A stretch of 64,000 bases of DNA from Pseudomonas akapageensis. GTDB taxonomy: Bacteria; Pseudomonadota; Gammaproteobacteria; Pseudomonadales; Pseudomonadaceae. The notes beneath the pieces are model-generated. The model did no database searches. It was not told where the DNA came from and saw nothing but the letters and a program-made list of their open reading frames with translations. Location of the stretch: contig NZ_VXCP01000008.1 in NCBI RefSeq assembly GCF_011355085.1, forward strand, positions 1 through 64,000, in the 5' to 3' direction. The stretch's first letter is position 1. Every line of letters begins with the position of its first letter. Positions 1-8,547 of this stretch are shown here, piece after piece. The position numbers and the translations under genes are program-made.

Positions 1-4
1 CGTT

Positions 5-103
5 TCTCGGTCCCACGCTCTGCGTGGGAATGCAGTGGCAGACGCTCCGCGTCCAGACGCAGAGCGTCAGGAGAGGCATTCCCACGCGGAGCGTGGGAAC
101 GAG
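5..103. repeat. Nested inverted repeat, copy A of a four-copy family
   Basis: The outer arms read TCCCACGC...GCGTGGGA and close a roughly 99-base unit. The inner arms GACGCTC and GAGCGTC form a second hairpin. The same design recurs at 60051-60162 and 63084-63183, and a minimal single-hairpin version lies at 31963-31991. This is an intergenic palindromic element of the kind common in Pseudomonas. It has no coding capacity and could end transcription of a gene left of the window. Confidence 0.85.
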
Positions 104-307
104 GGGGGTTGCTGTAGGCAGTTGTTCGAATATGTAACAAACAGTCGTCCGATATTTATGATCTTCAAATTAAATCTATATAAAACAAATACTTAAATAA
201 ATTGTAGAGTCAAAAATCTAACCATTGCCGCCTTGTTGAACAGTCGTTTAGTATGGCCTCCATAACGTCCCTCACCTCATGACAAACAAAACAATTCGAG
301 GACTCGC
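104..307. promoter_or_regulatory. AT-rich leader with two ACAGTCGT repeats
   Basis: This stretch before the first gene is clearly AT-rich and has no gene. The octamer ACAGTCGT occurs at 141-148 and 240-247. Each copy is preceded by an A-rich end (AACAA or TTGAA) and followed by a pyrimidine and a TAT. The spacing and the position in front of an acyl-CoA operon suggest binding sites for a repressor. No regulator is assigned. GAGG ahead of the ATG at 308 serves as ribosome binding site. Confidence 0.45.
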
Positions 308-1099
308 ATGACTGCTCAATCGTCGCTGCTCAGCCAGGTCGAAGCTGGTGTTGCCTGGATCACCCTCAATCGTCCGCAACAGCGCAACGCGCTGGATGTC
401 CCGACCCTCAAGGCTCTGCATGCGTTGCTCGAGCAGCACAACGCCGACCCTGGCGTGCGCGTGGTGGTGTTGACCGGCAGCGGCCGTAGTTTCTGTGCCG
501 GTGCTGACCTGGCCGAATGGGCCGAAGCCGAGGCCCGTGGCGCGCTGGAAACCTATGGCTGGACCGAAGCCGCCCACGCGCTGATGACCCGCTTGCACAG
601 CCTCGACAAACCGACCATCGCCGCCATCAACGGCACTGCCGTTGGCGGCGGGATGGACCTGTCCCTGTGCTGCGACTTCCGTATCGCCGCCCAGTCCGCA
701 CGCTTCAAGGCCGGCTACACCAGCATGGCCTACTCGCCGGATGCGGGCGCCAGCTGGCACCTGCCACGGCTGATCGGCAGCGAGCAGGCCAAGCGTCTGT
801 TGTTCCTCGACGAGCTGTGGGGTGCCGAGCGCGCCCTGGCCGCAGGCCTGGTCAGCGAACTGTGTGCCGACGAGCAACTGAGTGCCTGTGCCGGTGACCT
901 GGCCCAGCGTCTGGCCAGCGGCCCGACCTTTGCCTTCGCCCAGACCAAGAAACTGATGCGCGAAGGCGCGCAACGCACCTTGCCCGAGCAACTGAGCGCC
1001 GAACTCGCCGCCGGCCTGCTCTGTGGTCGCAGCCAGGACGGTGCCGAAGCACTGCGCGCTGCCGTGGAAAAACGCTCCCCCAACTTCATCGGCCAATAA
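308..1099 (+). CDS. Enoyl-CoA hydratase/isomerase family protein
   Basis: A 263-residue crotonase-fold protein, normal length for the family. The oxyanion-hole segments are visible as SFCAGADLAEW near residue 60 and AVGGGMDLSLCCDFRIA near residue 110. The usual glutamate of the GGGxEL segment is Asp (GGGMDL) and the second acidic position reads SPDAGASW, so the hydratase assignment is less certain than the fold. It starts a tightly packed operon with an acyl-CoA dehydrogenase 15 bp downstream and an acyl-CoA synthetase after that, all on the way to the 2-ketoarginine decarboxylase. It probably acts on the CoA ester produced by those two enzymes; the substrate is inferred, not seen. Confidence 0.88.
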   Translation: MTAQSSLLSQVEAGVAWITLNRPQQRNALDVPTLKALHALLEQHNADPGVRVVVLTGSGRSFCAGADLAEWAEAEARGALETYGWTEAAHALMTRLHSLDKPTIAAINGTAVGGGMDLSLCCDFRIAAQSARFKAGYTSMAYSPDAGASWHLPRLIGSEQAKRLLFLDELWGAERALAAGLVSELCADEQLSACAGDLAQRLASGPTFAFAQTKKLMREGAQRTLPEQLSAELAAGLLCGRSQDGAEALRAAVEKRSPNFIGQ

Positions 1100-1114
1100 A
1101 CGGACGACTGCGCT

Positions 1115-2275
1115 ATGAACTTCCAGCTCACCCAAGAACAAGAAATGTTGGTCGAAGCGGTTCGCGCTTTCGTCGCCAAGGAACTGCTGCCCCACGAAGA
1201 CGCCGTCGAGCGCGCCGATGCGGTGTCGCCGGAACTGGCCGCCGAGATTCGCGGCAAGGCCATTGCCGCCGGTTTCTATGCCTTCAACATGCCTGAGGAA
1301 GTGGGCGGCGGTGGCCTGGACTATGTGTCCCAGGCGCTGATCGAGCGCGAGCTGTCCAAGGTCTCCTGGGCCGTGCACGTGTTCGTCGCCCGTCCTTCGA
1401 AAATCCTCATGGCGTGCAAGGGTCAGCAGATTCAGGATTACCTGCTGCCATGCATCCAGGGCGAGAAGGTCGACTGCTTCGCCTTGACCGAGCCGGGCGC
1501 CGGTTCCGATGCCAACGCGATCAAGACCCGTGCCGTGCGTGACGGTGACGACTTCATCCTCAACGGCAGCAAGCACTTCATCAGCCATGCCGGCCATGCC
1601 GATTTCGCCATCGTCTTCGCGGTCACCGACACCTATGAGCACAACGGCAAGACGCGTAACGCCGTGACCTCTTTCCTGGTCGATCGCAACACCCCGGGCA
1701 TGACCATCCGCCGTGGGCCGAAATGCGTGAGCAATCGTGGCTACCACACGTTCGAGATGTTCTTCGATGACTGCCGCGTGCCGGCCAACAAGGTCCTGGG
1801 CGAAGTCGGCAAGGGCTGGGAAGTGGCCAACGCCTGGCTGACCGCAGGCCGGGTCATGGTTGCGGCCAACTGCGTCGGTCAGGCCCAGCGTGCCCTGGAT
1901 GCCTCGCTGCAATGGGCGGCCGACCGCAAGCAGTTCGGCCAGCCGATCGGCACCTACCAGGGCGTGTCCTTCAAGCTGGCCGACATGGCCACGCAGATCC
2001 GCGCCGCCGAGCTGATGACCCTGCACACCGCCTGGAAAATGGACCAGGGCACCATGACCGATGGCGAGGCTGGCATGGCCAAGCTGTTCGCCAGTGAAGT
2101 GCTCGGAAGGGTCGCCGATGACGCCGTGCAGATTTTCGGCGGCATGGGCCTGATGGACGAGAGTCCTGTCGAGCGCATCTGGCGCAACGCACGGATCGAG
2201 CGGGTCTGGGAAGGCACCTCGGAAATCCAGCGCCACATCATTTCCCGCGAATTGCTGCGGCCGCTGTTGCGTTGA
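1115..2275 (+). CDS. Acyl-CoA dehydrogenase
   Basis: 386 residues, full length for a soluble FAD-dependent acyl-CoA dehydrogenase. Family landmarks in order are CFALTEPGAGSDA near residue 125 (flavin and substrate loop), RKQFGQPIGTYQ near residue 270, and the C-terminal IFGGMGLMDESPVERIWRNARI with WEGTSEIQ near residue 370. It would introduce a trans-2 double bond in an acyl-CoA and pass electrons to ETF. It lies between a crotonase-family gene and an NDP-forming acyl-CoA synthetase, with 14 bp to the next start, so the three look co-transcribed. The acyl substrate may be guanidinobutyryl-CoA given the arginine genes downstream, but this is inference. Confidence 0.93.
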   Translation: MNFQLTQEQEMLVEAVRAFVAKELLPHEDAVERADAVSPELAAEIRGKAIAAGFYAFNMPEEVGGGGLDYVSQALIERELSKVSWAVHVFVARPSKILMACKGQQIQDYLLPCIQGEKVDCFALTEPGAGSDANAIKTRAVRDGDDFILNGSKHFISHAGHADFAIVFAVTDTYEHNGKTRNAVTSFLVDRNTPGMTIRRGPKCVSNRGYHTFEMFFDDCRVPANKVLGEVGKGWEVANAWLTAGRVMVAANCVGQAQRALDASLQWAADRKQFGQPIGTYQGVSFKLADMATQIRAAELMTLHTAWKMDQGTMTDGEAGMAKLFASEVLGRVADDAVQIFGGMGLMDESPVERIWRNARIERVWEGTSEIQRHIISRELLRPLLR

Positions 2276-2289
2276 TCGGGAGAACATTC

Positions 2290-4380
2290 ATGGTACGTGA
2301 CAATCTCAAACGCATGCTCGCCCCGCGCCACCTGGCGTTCATTGGCGGGCGCAGCATGGCCCGCGCGCTCAAGCGTTGTGCCGAAGGTGGTTACCAGGGC
2401 CAGATGTGGCTGGTCAACCCGCAGAACGACAGCCTCGAAGGCGTGCCGTGCGTACGCTCGGTGGCGGATTTGCCCGAAGGCCCGGATGCGGTGTTCATCG
2501 CCACCAACCGTGACCTGACCCTGACCTGCGTGGCCGAGCTGGCCGCCAAAGGCGCGGGCGGCGTCATCTGCTACGCCTCGGGCTTTGCCGAAACCGGCGC
2601 CGAAGGCCAGGCGTTGCAGGACCAACTGCTCAAGGCTGCCGGCGACATGGCCTTGCTCGGCCCCAATTGCTACGGCCTGCTCGACTATCTGCACAGCTCG
2701 GCCCTGTGGCCGGTGGCCCATGGCGGCAAGGCGGTGGAGAAGGGCGTGGCAGTGCTCACCCAGAGCGGCAACTTCGCCTACAACCTGTCCATGAGCGACC
2801 GCTCGCTGCCGGTGGCCTACATGGCGTCGGTCGGCAACCAGGCGCAACTGGGCGTGGCCGAACTGATGGACGTGCTGCTCGACGAGCCACGCGTGACTGC
2901 CATCGGCCTGCACCTCGAAGGCCTGAAGAACGTGCCGGGCTTTGCCCGCGCCGCACACAAGGCGCTGGAGAAGGGTATTCCGATCATCGCCCTGAAAACC
3001 GGTGTGTCGCAGATCGGTGCGGAACTGGCGCTGAGCCACACCAGCTCGCTGGCCGGCTCCGATGCCTTGTACGACAGCCTGTTCGATCGCCTCGGGGTGA
3101 TTCGTGTCAGTGGCCCGGTGAGCTTCGTCGAGACGCTGAAGGCGGCGGCTTGTGGCAACTTGCCGAGCGGCGAAAGCCTGATCGCGCTGGCCTGCTCCGG
3201 TGGTGATGCCGGCTTTATCGCCGACTACGCCGAACGCAATGGCTTGACCCTGCCCAAGCTCGACAACGGTCAGGTCACCGAACTGGCGCAGGTCCTGCCC
3301 GGCTATGCCAACCTGGTCAACCCGCTGGACTTCACCACGGCGATCTGGGGTGACGGCGCAGCGCTGGAACGCATGCTCGACAGCGCCCTGCGCACGCCAG
3401 CCGATGCGGCCATGCTGGTGCTCGACTATCCGACCGAAGCCACCGGTGAACGCAAGGAATGCGACCTGCTGCTGGAGCTCTATTGCGCGGCGCTCAAGCG
3501 TCATGGCAAGACCGGCTTTGTCACCTCGGCTTTCCCCGAATTGCTGCCGGCCACGGCTCGCGAAAAGCTGCATGAGCAAGGCGTCGCTGCCCTGCAAGGC
3601 GTGGAAGATGGCCTGGCGGCCTGGGGCCGGATTGCGGCTTACCGCCAGCGCCGTGAAACCTTGTTGGCCCTGGGAGAGTCGGCACTGGTGCCGGTCTGCC
3701 CGCAGGCGCTGGAAGGCGAGGGCCGGTTGCTCGATGAGTGGCAGTCCAAGCAGGCCCTGCGCGGTTTTGGCCTGCCGACTCCGCAAGCTGTACTGAGCAC
3801 TCCGGCCAAGGCCACCGAGGCGGCCACCCAGCTTGGTTATCCGTTGGTGCTCAAGGCGGTCAGCGCCCAGTTGCCGCACAAGACCGAAGCCGGAGCCGTG
3901 GCCCTCAACCTGGCCGACGAAACGGCATTGAAAAGCGCGCTGGTCGTGATGGAACAACGCATCGCTGCGTATGCGCCGGGCGTGCCGTTCGATCAGATCC
4001 TGCTCGAGCGCATGGCGACGCCGCCACTGGCAGAGCTGATCGTCGGGATCAAGCGCGAAACCAACTTCGGCCTGGCGCTGGTGATCGGCACAGGCGGGAT
4101 CATGGTCGAGCTGCTCAAGGACAGCCGCAGCCTGTTGCTGCCCACCACCGACGGAGCCATTCGCGCCGCGCTGCTGGGCTTGCGCAGTGCGCCATTGCTG
4201 CAAGGCTTCCGCGGTCGTCAGGCGGCGGACCTGGATGCACTGGTGGCGGCGATCCGTGCCGTGGCCGACTACGCCTGCGAGAACGCAGGGCTCTTGCTCG
4301 AACTCGATGTGAACCCTTTGTTGGCCGGTGCCCAGGGCTCGGTAGCGGTCGATGCGTTGATTCGCCTCGGACAGCAGTAA
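2290..4380 (+). CDS. NDP-forming acyl-CoA synthetase (acetate-CoA ligase family)
   Basis: 696 residues in the order expected for single-chain ADP-forming acyl-CoA synthetases: CoA-binding Rossmann domain (residues ~5-130, with IGGRSMARA), succinyl-CoA-ligase-like domain (~145-450) and a C-terminal ATP-grasp domain (~480-690, LVLKAVSAQLPHKTEAGAVALNL). The SHTSSLAGSD segment near residue 250 carries the histidine expected to be phosphorylated. I chose ATG 2290 over an upstream in-frame TTG at 2272 because GGGAG at 2278-2282 is well spaced from it. It should activate a carboxylic acid to its CoA thioester for the two enzymes encoded upstream. Confidence 0.9.
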   Translation: MVRDNLKRMLAPRHLAFIGGRSMARALKRCAEGGYQGQMWLVNPQNDSLEGVPCVRSVADLPEGPDAVFIATNRDLTLTCVAELAAKGAGGVICYASGFAETGAEGQALQDQLLKAAGDMALLGPNCYGLLDYLHSSALWPVAHGGKAVEKGVAVLTQSGNFAYNLSMSDRSLPVAYMASVGNQAQLGVAELMDVLLDEPRVTAIGLHLEGLKNVPGFARAAHKALEKGIPIIALKTGVSQIGAELALSHTSSLAGSDALYDSLFDRLGVIRVSGPVSFVETLKAAACGNLPSGESLIALACSGGDAGFIADYAERNGLTLPKLDNGQVTELAQVLPGYANLVNPLDFTTAIWGDGAALERMLDSALRTPADAAMLVLDYPTEATGERKECDLLLELYCAALKRHGKTGFVTSAFPELLPATAREKLHEQGVAALQGVEDGLAAWGRIAAYRQRRETLLALGESALVPVCPQALEGEGRLLDEWQSKQALRGFGLPTPQAVLSTPAKATEAATQLGYPLVLKAVSAQLPHKTEAGAVALNLADETALKSALVVMEQRIAAYAPGVPFDQILLERMATPPLAELIVGIKRETNFGLALVIGTGGIMVELLKDSRSLLLPTTDGAIRAALLGLRSAPLLQGFRGRQAADLDALVAAIRAVADYACENAGLLLELDVNPLLAGAQGSVAVDALIRLGQQ

Positions 4381-4392
4381 ATGGAGATGACC

Positions 4393-6003
4393 ATGCAAGC
4401 AGAACAGACTTTGACAGGCGGCCAGGCGCTGGTGCGCCTGCTGGCCAACTACGGCGTTGACACTGTATTCGGCATCCCTGGCGTGCATACGCTGGAGCTT
4501 TATCGCGGCTTGCCCGGCAGTGGCATCCGCCATGTGCTGACGCGCCACGAGCAGGGCGCAGGCTTCATGGCCGACGGTTATGCGCGGGTCAGTGGCAAGC
4601 CGGGTGTGTGTTTCATCATCACCGGCCCCGGCGTGACCAACGCTGCCACCGCGATTGGCCAGGCTTACGCCGACTCGATCCCGATGCTGGTGATTTCCAG
4701 CGTCAACCATACCGCCAGCCTGGGCAAGGGCTGGGGCTGCCTGCACGAGACCCAGGACCAGCGCGCCATGACCGCGCCGATCACCGCGTTCTCGGCAGTC
4801 GCCCTCAGTGCCGAGGATCTGCCCGAGCTGATCGCCCGCGCCTACGCCGTGTTCGACAGCGAGCGTCCGCGTCCGGTGCACATCTCGGTGCCGCTCGATG
4901 TGCTGTCGGCCAAGGTTGCCCGCGACTGGAGCAACGAAGTGGTGCGTCGCCCGGGTCGTGGCGTGCCGGCGAGCGATGCGTTGAGTATCGCTGTGGCCGA
5001 ACTGCAGGCGGCGCGCCGTCCGATGATCATCGCCGGTGGCGGTGCAATTGAAGCCGGTCGCGAACTCGAGGCATTGAGCACGCGTCTGGCTGCACCGCTG
5101 TTCACCAGCGTTGCCGGCAAGGGCCTGTTGCCAGCCGATGCACCCTTGAACGCCGGTTCGACCTTGTGCGTGCAGCCGGGTTGGGACCTGATCGCCCAGG
5201 CCGACGTGGTGCTTGCCATCGGTACCGAGATGGCCGACACCGATTACTGGCGCGAACGCCTGCCGCTCAATGCCGAACTGATCCGGGTCGATATCGACGC
5301 GCGCAAGTTCAATGACTTCTATCCGTGCACCGTGGCCTTGCACGGCGACGCCCGGGAAACTGCTGCGGCGCTGTTGGCGCGTCTGCCGCAAGCCGCCCGC
5401 GACAGCAGCGCTGCCGTCGCCGCCGTGCAAGCATTGCGTGAGGCGGTCAAGGCCGGACATGCGCCATTGCAGGCCATCCACCAGTCGATTCTGGATCGCA
5501 TCCAGGCCGTGCTGCCGGACAATGCGTTTATCAGCAGCGACATGACCCAGTTGGCCTACACCGGCAACTACGCCTTCGCCAGCAACGCCCCACGCAGCTG
5601 GCTGCACCCGACCGGCTACGGCACCCTCGGTTACGGCTTGCCGGCCGGCATCGGCGCCAAGTTCGGTGCGCCGACACGGCCGGGCCTGGTTCTGGTTGGC
5701 GATGGCGGCTTCCTCTACACCGCCCAGGAACTGGCCACGGCCACCGAGGAACTGGACAGTCCGCTGGTGGTGTTGCTGTGGAACAACGACGCCCTCGGCC
5801 AGATCCGCGATGACATGGTCGGGCTTGAGATCGAGCCGATTGGCGTGCTGCCGCGCAACCCTGATTTCGCCGGGCTTGGTCGGGCGTTCGGTTGCACCGT
5901 CAAGCAGCCGCAGAGCCTGGATCAGTTGCAGCAGGACTTGCAAGAAGGATTCAGCCGAAACGGTGTGACGCTGATCGAACTACGACACAAATACGCTGTT
6001 TGA
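4393..6003 (+). CDS. aruI: 2-ketoarginine (5-guanidino-2-oxopentanoate) decarboxylase
   Basis: 536 residues with a complete thiamine-diphosphate enzyme plan: N-terminal pyrimidine-binding domain with the catalytic glutamate in TRHEQGAGFMADGYAR (E53), a central domain, and a C-terminal diphosphate-binding motif GDGGFLY...LLWNN near residues 430-460. It decarboxylates the 2-ketoacid made from arginine to 4-guanidinobutyraldehyde. The assignment rests on overall AruI resemblance and on the arginine-type aminotransferase and aldehyde dehydrogenase genes downstream. An ATG at 4381 abuts the previous stop, but GGAG at 4383-4386 fits the ATG at 4393, which I prefer. Acetolactate synthase is the main alternative and fits the context less well. 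Confidence 0.85.
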   Translation: MQAEQTLTGGQALVRLLANYGVDTVFGIPGVHTLELYRGLPGSGIRHVLTRHEQGAGFMADGYARVSGKPGVCFIITGPGVTNAATAIGQAYADSIPMLVISSVNHTASLGKGWGCLHETQDQRAMTAPITAFSAVALSAEDLPELIARAYAVFDSERPRPVHISVPLDVLSAKVARDWSNEVVRRPGRGVPASDALSIAVAELQAARRPMIIAGGGAIEAGRELEALSTRLAAPLFTSVAGKGLLPADAPLNAGSTLCVQPGWDLIAQADVVLAIGTEMADTDYWRERLPLNAELIRVDIDARKFNDFYPCTVALHGDARETAAALLARLPQAARDSSAAVAAVQALREAVKAGHAPLQAIHQSILDRIQAVLPDNAFISSDMTQLAYTGNYAFASNAPRSWLHPTGYGTLGYGLPAGIGAKFGAPTRPGLVLVGDGGFLYTAQELATATEELDSPLVVLLWNNDALGQIRDDMVGLEIEPIGVLPRNPDFAGLGRAFGCTVKQPQSLDQLQQDLQEGFSRNGVTLIELRHKYAV

Positions 6004-6096
6004 GGGTCCGTAGAATCCAGCGGCGACGACACTTTCGTGGCGCCGCCATTCTCCGGATCCACCGTGATGGATCAACAAAAATAAGGATCGTTTGCC

Positions 6097-7326
6097 ATGC
6101 CTTTTACCCGTACCGTTCTCGCGCTGTCCCTGGGTCTGGTCTTTCTGCAGAGCCAGGTGCAGGCCGCACCACCACTGACTTTGAACAACGGCACCAGCGC
6201 GATGGTGGCGCAGAACAGCAACGCCTGGATTGAAATCAACCAGGCCGCGCTGGATCACAATATTCAGACGCTGCAGGCGCAACTTGCCGGCAAGTCGAAG
6301 CTGTGCGCGGTGCTCAAGGCTGACGCCTATGGCCATGGTATCGGCCTGGTGATGCCGTCGGTGATCAAATACGGCGTGCCCTGCGTGGCCGTGGCCAGCA
6401 ACGAGGAAATGCGCGTGGTGCGCCAGAGCGGCTTCAAGGGCGATCTGATTCGCGTACGCACCGCTTCCTTGAGCGAGCTGGAAGACGCACTGCAATACAA
6501 CGCTCAGGAGTTGGTCGGCAATATCGACTTCGCCCGTCAGGTGGCTGAGCTGGCCCACAAGCACGGGCGCAAGTTGCAGGTGCACATCGGCCTGAACTCC
6601 AGCGGCATGAGCCGCAACGGCGTGGAAATGGCCACCGAGCAGGGCAAGAAAGACGCCGTGGCGATCACCAAGGTGCCGAACCTGGAAGTGGTCGCGATCA
6701 TGACCCACTTCGCCGTCGAGGATAAGGACGATGTGCGCAAGGGCCTGGCGACCTTCAACGAACAAGCGGCCTGGCTGATGGACGTGGCCCAGCTCGATCG
6801 CAAGAAGATCACCCTGCACGCGGCCAACTCGTTCGCCACCCTGGAAGTGCCGGAATCGCACCTGGACATGGTCCGCCCCGGCGGCGCCCTGTTTGGCGAT
6901 ACCGTGGTGTCGCACACCGAGTATCAGCGCGTGATGCAGTTCAAGTCGCACGTGGCCTCGGTCAACAGTTACCCGGCCGGCAACACCGTCGGCTATGACC
7001 GTACCTACACCCTGAGCCGCGATTCGAAACTGGCGAATATCACTGTCGGCTATTCCGATGGCTATCGCCGGGTGTTCACCAACAAGGGCGTGGTGCTGAT
7101 CAACGGCCACCGCGTACCGGTGGTGGGCAAGGTTTCCATGAACACCCTGATGGTCGACGTCACCGATGCCCCGGATGTGAAAGCCGGTGATGAGGTGGTG
7201 CTGTTCGGCAAGCAGGGCGAGGGCGAGATCAGCCAGGCTGAAATCGAAGAAATCAACGGCGCGTTGCTCGCCGACCTGTACACCGTCTGGGGCAATTCCA
7301 ACCCCAAGGTGCTGGTCGAGCGGTAA
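6097..7326 (+). CDS. alr: Exported broad-specificity amino acid racemase (Alr/Bsr type)
   Basis: 409 residues with a signal peptide (MPFTRTVLALSLGLVFLQ then VQAAPP), followed by a fold-type III PLP racemase. The PLP lysine is K74 in VLKADAYGHG and the opposing catalytic tyrosine is Y300 in GYDRTY. Cysteines C70 and C96 sit where periplasmic broad-specificity racemases form a disulfide. Such enzymes interconvert L and D forms of arginine, lysine and other amino acids outside the cytoplasm, unlike housekeeping cytosolic alanine racemase. Its place between the 2-ketoarginine decarboxylase and the arginine aminotransferase suggests a role in making D- and L-arginine interchangeable. AAGGA precedes the ATG. 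Confidence 0.9.
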   Translation: MPFTRTVLALSLGLVFLQSQVQAAPPLTLNNGTSAMVAQNSNAWIEINQAALDHNIQTLQAQLAGKSKLCAVLKADAYGHGIGLVMPSVIKYGVPCVAVASNEEMRVVRQSGFKGDLIRVRTASLSELEDALQYNAQELVGNIDFARQVAELAHKHGRKLQVHIGLNSSGMSRNGVEMATEQGKKDAVAITKVPNLEVVAIMTHFAVEDKDDVRKGLATFNEQAAWLMDVAQLDRKKITLHAANSFATLEVPESHLDMVRPGGALFGDTVVSHTEYQRVMQFKSHVASVNSYPAGNTVGYDRTYTLSRDSKLANITVGYSDGYRRVFTNKGVVLINGHRVPVVGKVSMNTLMVDVTDAPDVKAGDEVVLFGKQGEGEISQAEIEEINGALLADLYTVWGNSNPKVLVER

Positions 7327-7359
7327 GTCCTATAAGCGCTATCCATAGAGGTAAGCATC

Positions 7360-8547
7360 ATGCGTTTTTCCGCACTGACACAACGCATCGCCGGTGACGG
7401 CGCTGCAGCCTGGGACATTCACTACCGTGCCCTGGCCTTGCAGGAACAGGGCGAGGACATCCTGTTGCTCTCGGTGGGCGATCCGGATTTCGACACCCCG
7501 GTGCCGATCGTTGACGCCGCCGTCGAGAGCTTGCGCGGCGGCAATACTCACTACGCCGATGTCCGCGGCAAGCGGACGCTGCGTCAAAGCATCGCCAGGC
7601 GCCATCAGCAGCGCAGCGGCCATGCAGTGGACGACAGTCAGGTGATCGTTCTGGCCGGTGCCCAGTGTGCCTTGTTCAGCGTTGCCCAGTGCGTGCTCAA
7701 CCCCGGCGACGAGGTGATCGTCGCCGAACCCATGTACGTGACTTACGAAGCGGTGTTCGGGGCCTGTGGTGCCACGGTGATCCCGGTGCCGGTGCGTTCG
7801 GAGAACGGCTTTCGGGTGCAACCCGAGGACGTCGCCGCGCGCATCACCCCGCGTACCCGTGCCCTGGCTCTGAACAGCCCGCACAACCCGTCGGGTGCAA
7901 GCCTGCCGCGTGCCACCTGGGAAGCCCTGGCCGAGCTGTGCGTGGCCCACGACCTGTGGCTGATCTCCGATGAGGTCTACAGCGAACTGTTGTTCGAGGG
8001 CGAACACGTAAGCCCGGCCAGTTTGCCCGGCATGGCCGAACGTACGGCCACCCTGAACAGTTTGTCGAAATCCCACGCCATGACCGGCTGGCGCGTCGGC
8101 TGGGTTGTGGCGCCGCCGGCGCTGGCTGCGCATCTGGAGAACCTGGCGCTGTGCATGCTCTACGGCCTGCCGGACTTCATTCAGGACGCTGCGGTCGTGG
8201 CCCTGGAAGCGCAATTGCCGGAGCTGGACGCCATGCGCGAGGCCTATCGTCAGCGCCGCGACCTGGTCTGCGAGAGCTTTGCCGGCTGTCCGGGCCTGCG
8301 TGCCCTGAAGCCTGATGGCGGCATGTTCGTGATGGTCGATATCCGTGCCACGGGCCTCAGTGCCCATGAATTCTCCAACCGCCTGCTCGACCAGCAAGGG
8401 GTCTCGGTGCTGGCCGGTGAAGCCTTCGGTCCGAGTGCGGCAGGGCATATCCGTCTCGGCCTGGTGCTGGACACCCCGCAGCTGCAGGACGCTTGCCAGC
8501 GGATCGTCCGTTGCGCGACTGAACTGATGGAGGCGCGCAATGCTTGA
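7360..8547 (+). CDS. aruH: Arginine:pyruvate-type aminotransferase
   Basis: 395 residues, class I PLP aminotransferase. Visible landmarks are NSPHNPSGA near residue 172, SDEVY with D204 (pyridine nitrogen partner), and SLSKSHAMTGWRVGW with the PLP lysine K237. It should transfer the alpha-amino group of arginine to pyruvate, giving 2-ketoarginine and alanine. That product is the substrate of the decarboxylase encoded about 1.4 kb upstream. Its 3' end overlaps the aldehyde dehydrogenase start by 8 bases, a sign of translational coupling. Other class I aminotransferases look similar; the AruH call depends on neighbours. Confidence 0.82.
   Translation: MRFSALTQRIAGDGAAAWDIHYRALALQEQGEDILLLSVGDPDFDTPVPIVDAAVESLRGGNTHYADVRGKRTLRQSIARRHQQRSGHAVDDSQVIVLAGAQCALFSVAQCVLNPGDEVIVAEPMYVTYEAVFGACGATVIPVPVRSENGFRVQPEDVAARITPRTRALALNSPHNPSGASLPRATWEALAELCVAHDLWLISDEVYSELLFEGEHVSPASLPGMAERTATLNSLSKSHAMTGWRVGWVVAPPALAAHLENLALCMLYGLPDFIQDAAVVALEAQLPELDAMREAYRQRRDLVCESFAGCPGLRALKPDGGMFVMVDIRATGLSAHEFSNRLLDQQGVSVLAGEAFGPSAAGHIRLGLVLDTPQLQDACQRIVRCATELMEARNA

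Noticed and set aside
272..5943. Long open frames on the minus strand opposite the arginine operon
   Set aside because: They are low-complexity, rich in His, Gln, Gly and Arg, have no domain motifs, and mirror GC-rich codon use of the real plus-strand genes.
4381..6003. Acetolactate synthase for the ThDP enzyme
   Set aside because: No adjacent ilvH-type subunit and the neighbours are arginine transamination genes; AruI fits better, though ThDP enzymes of this group are hard to separate by eye.
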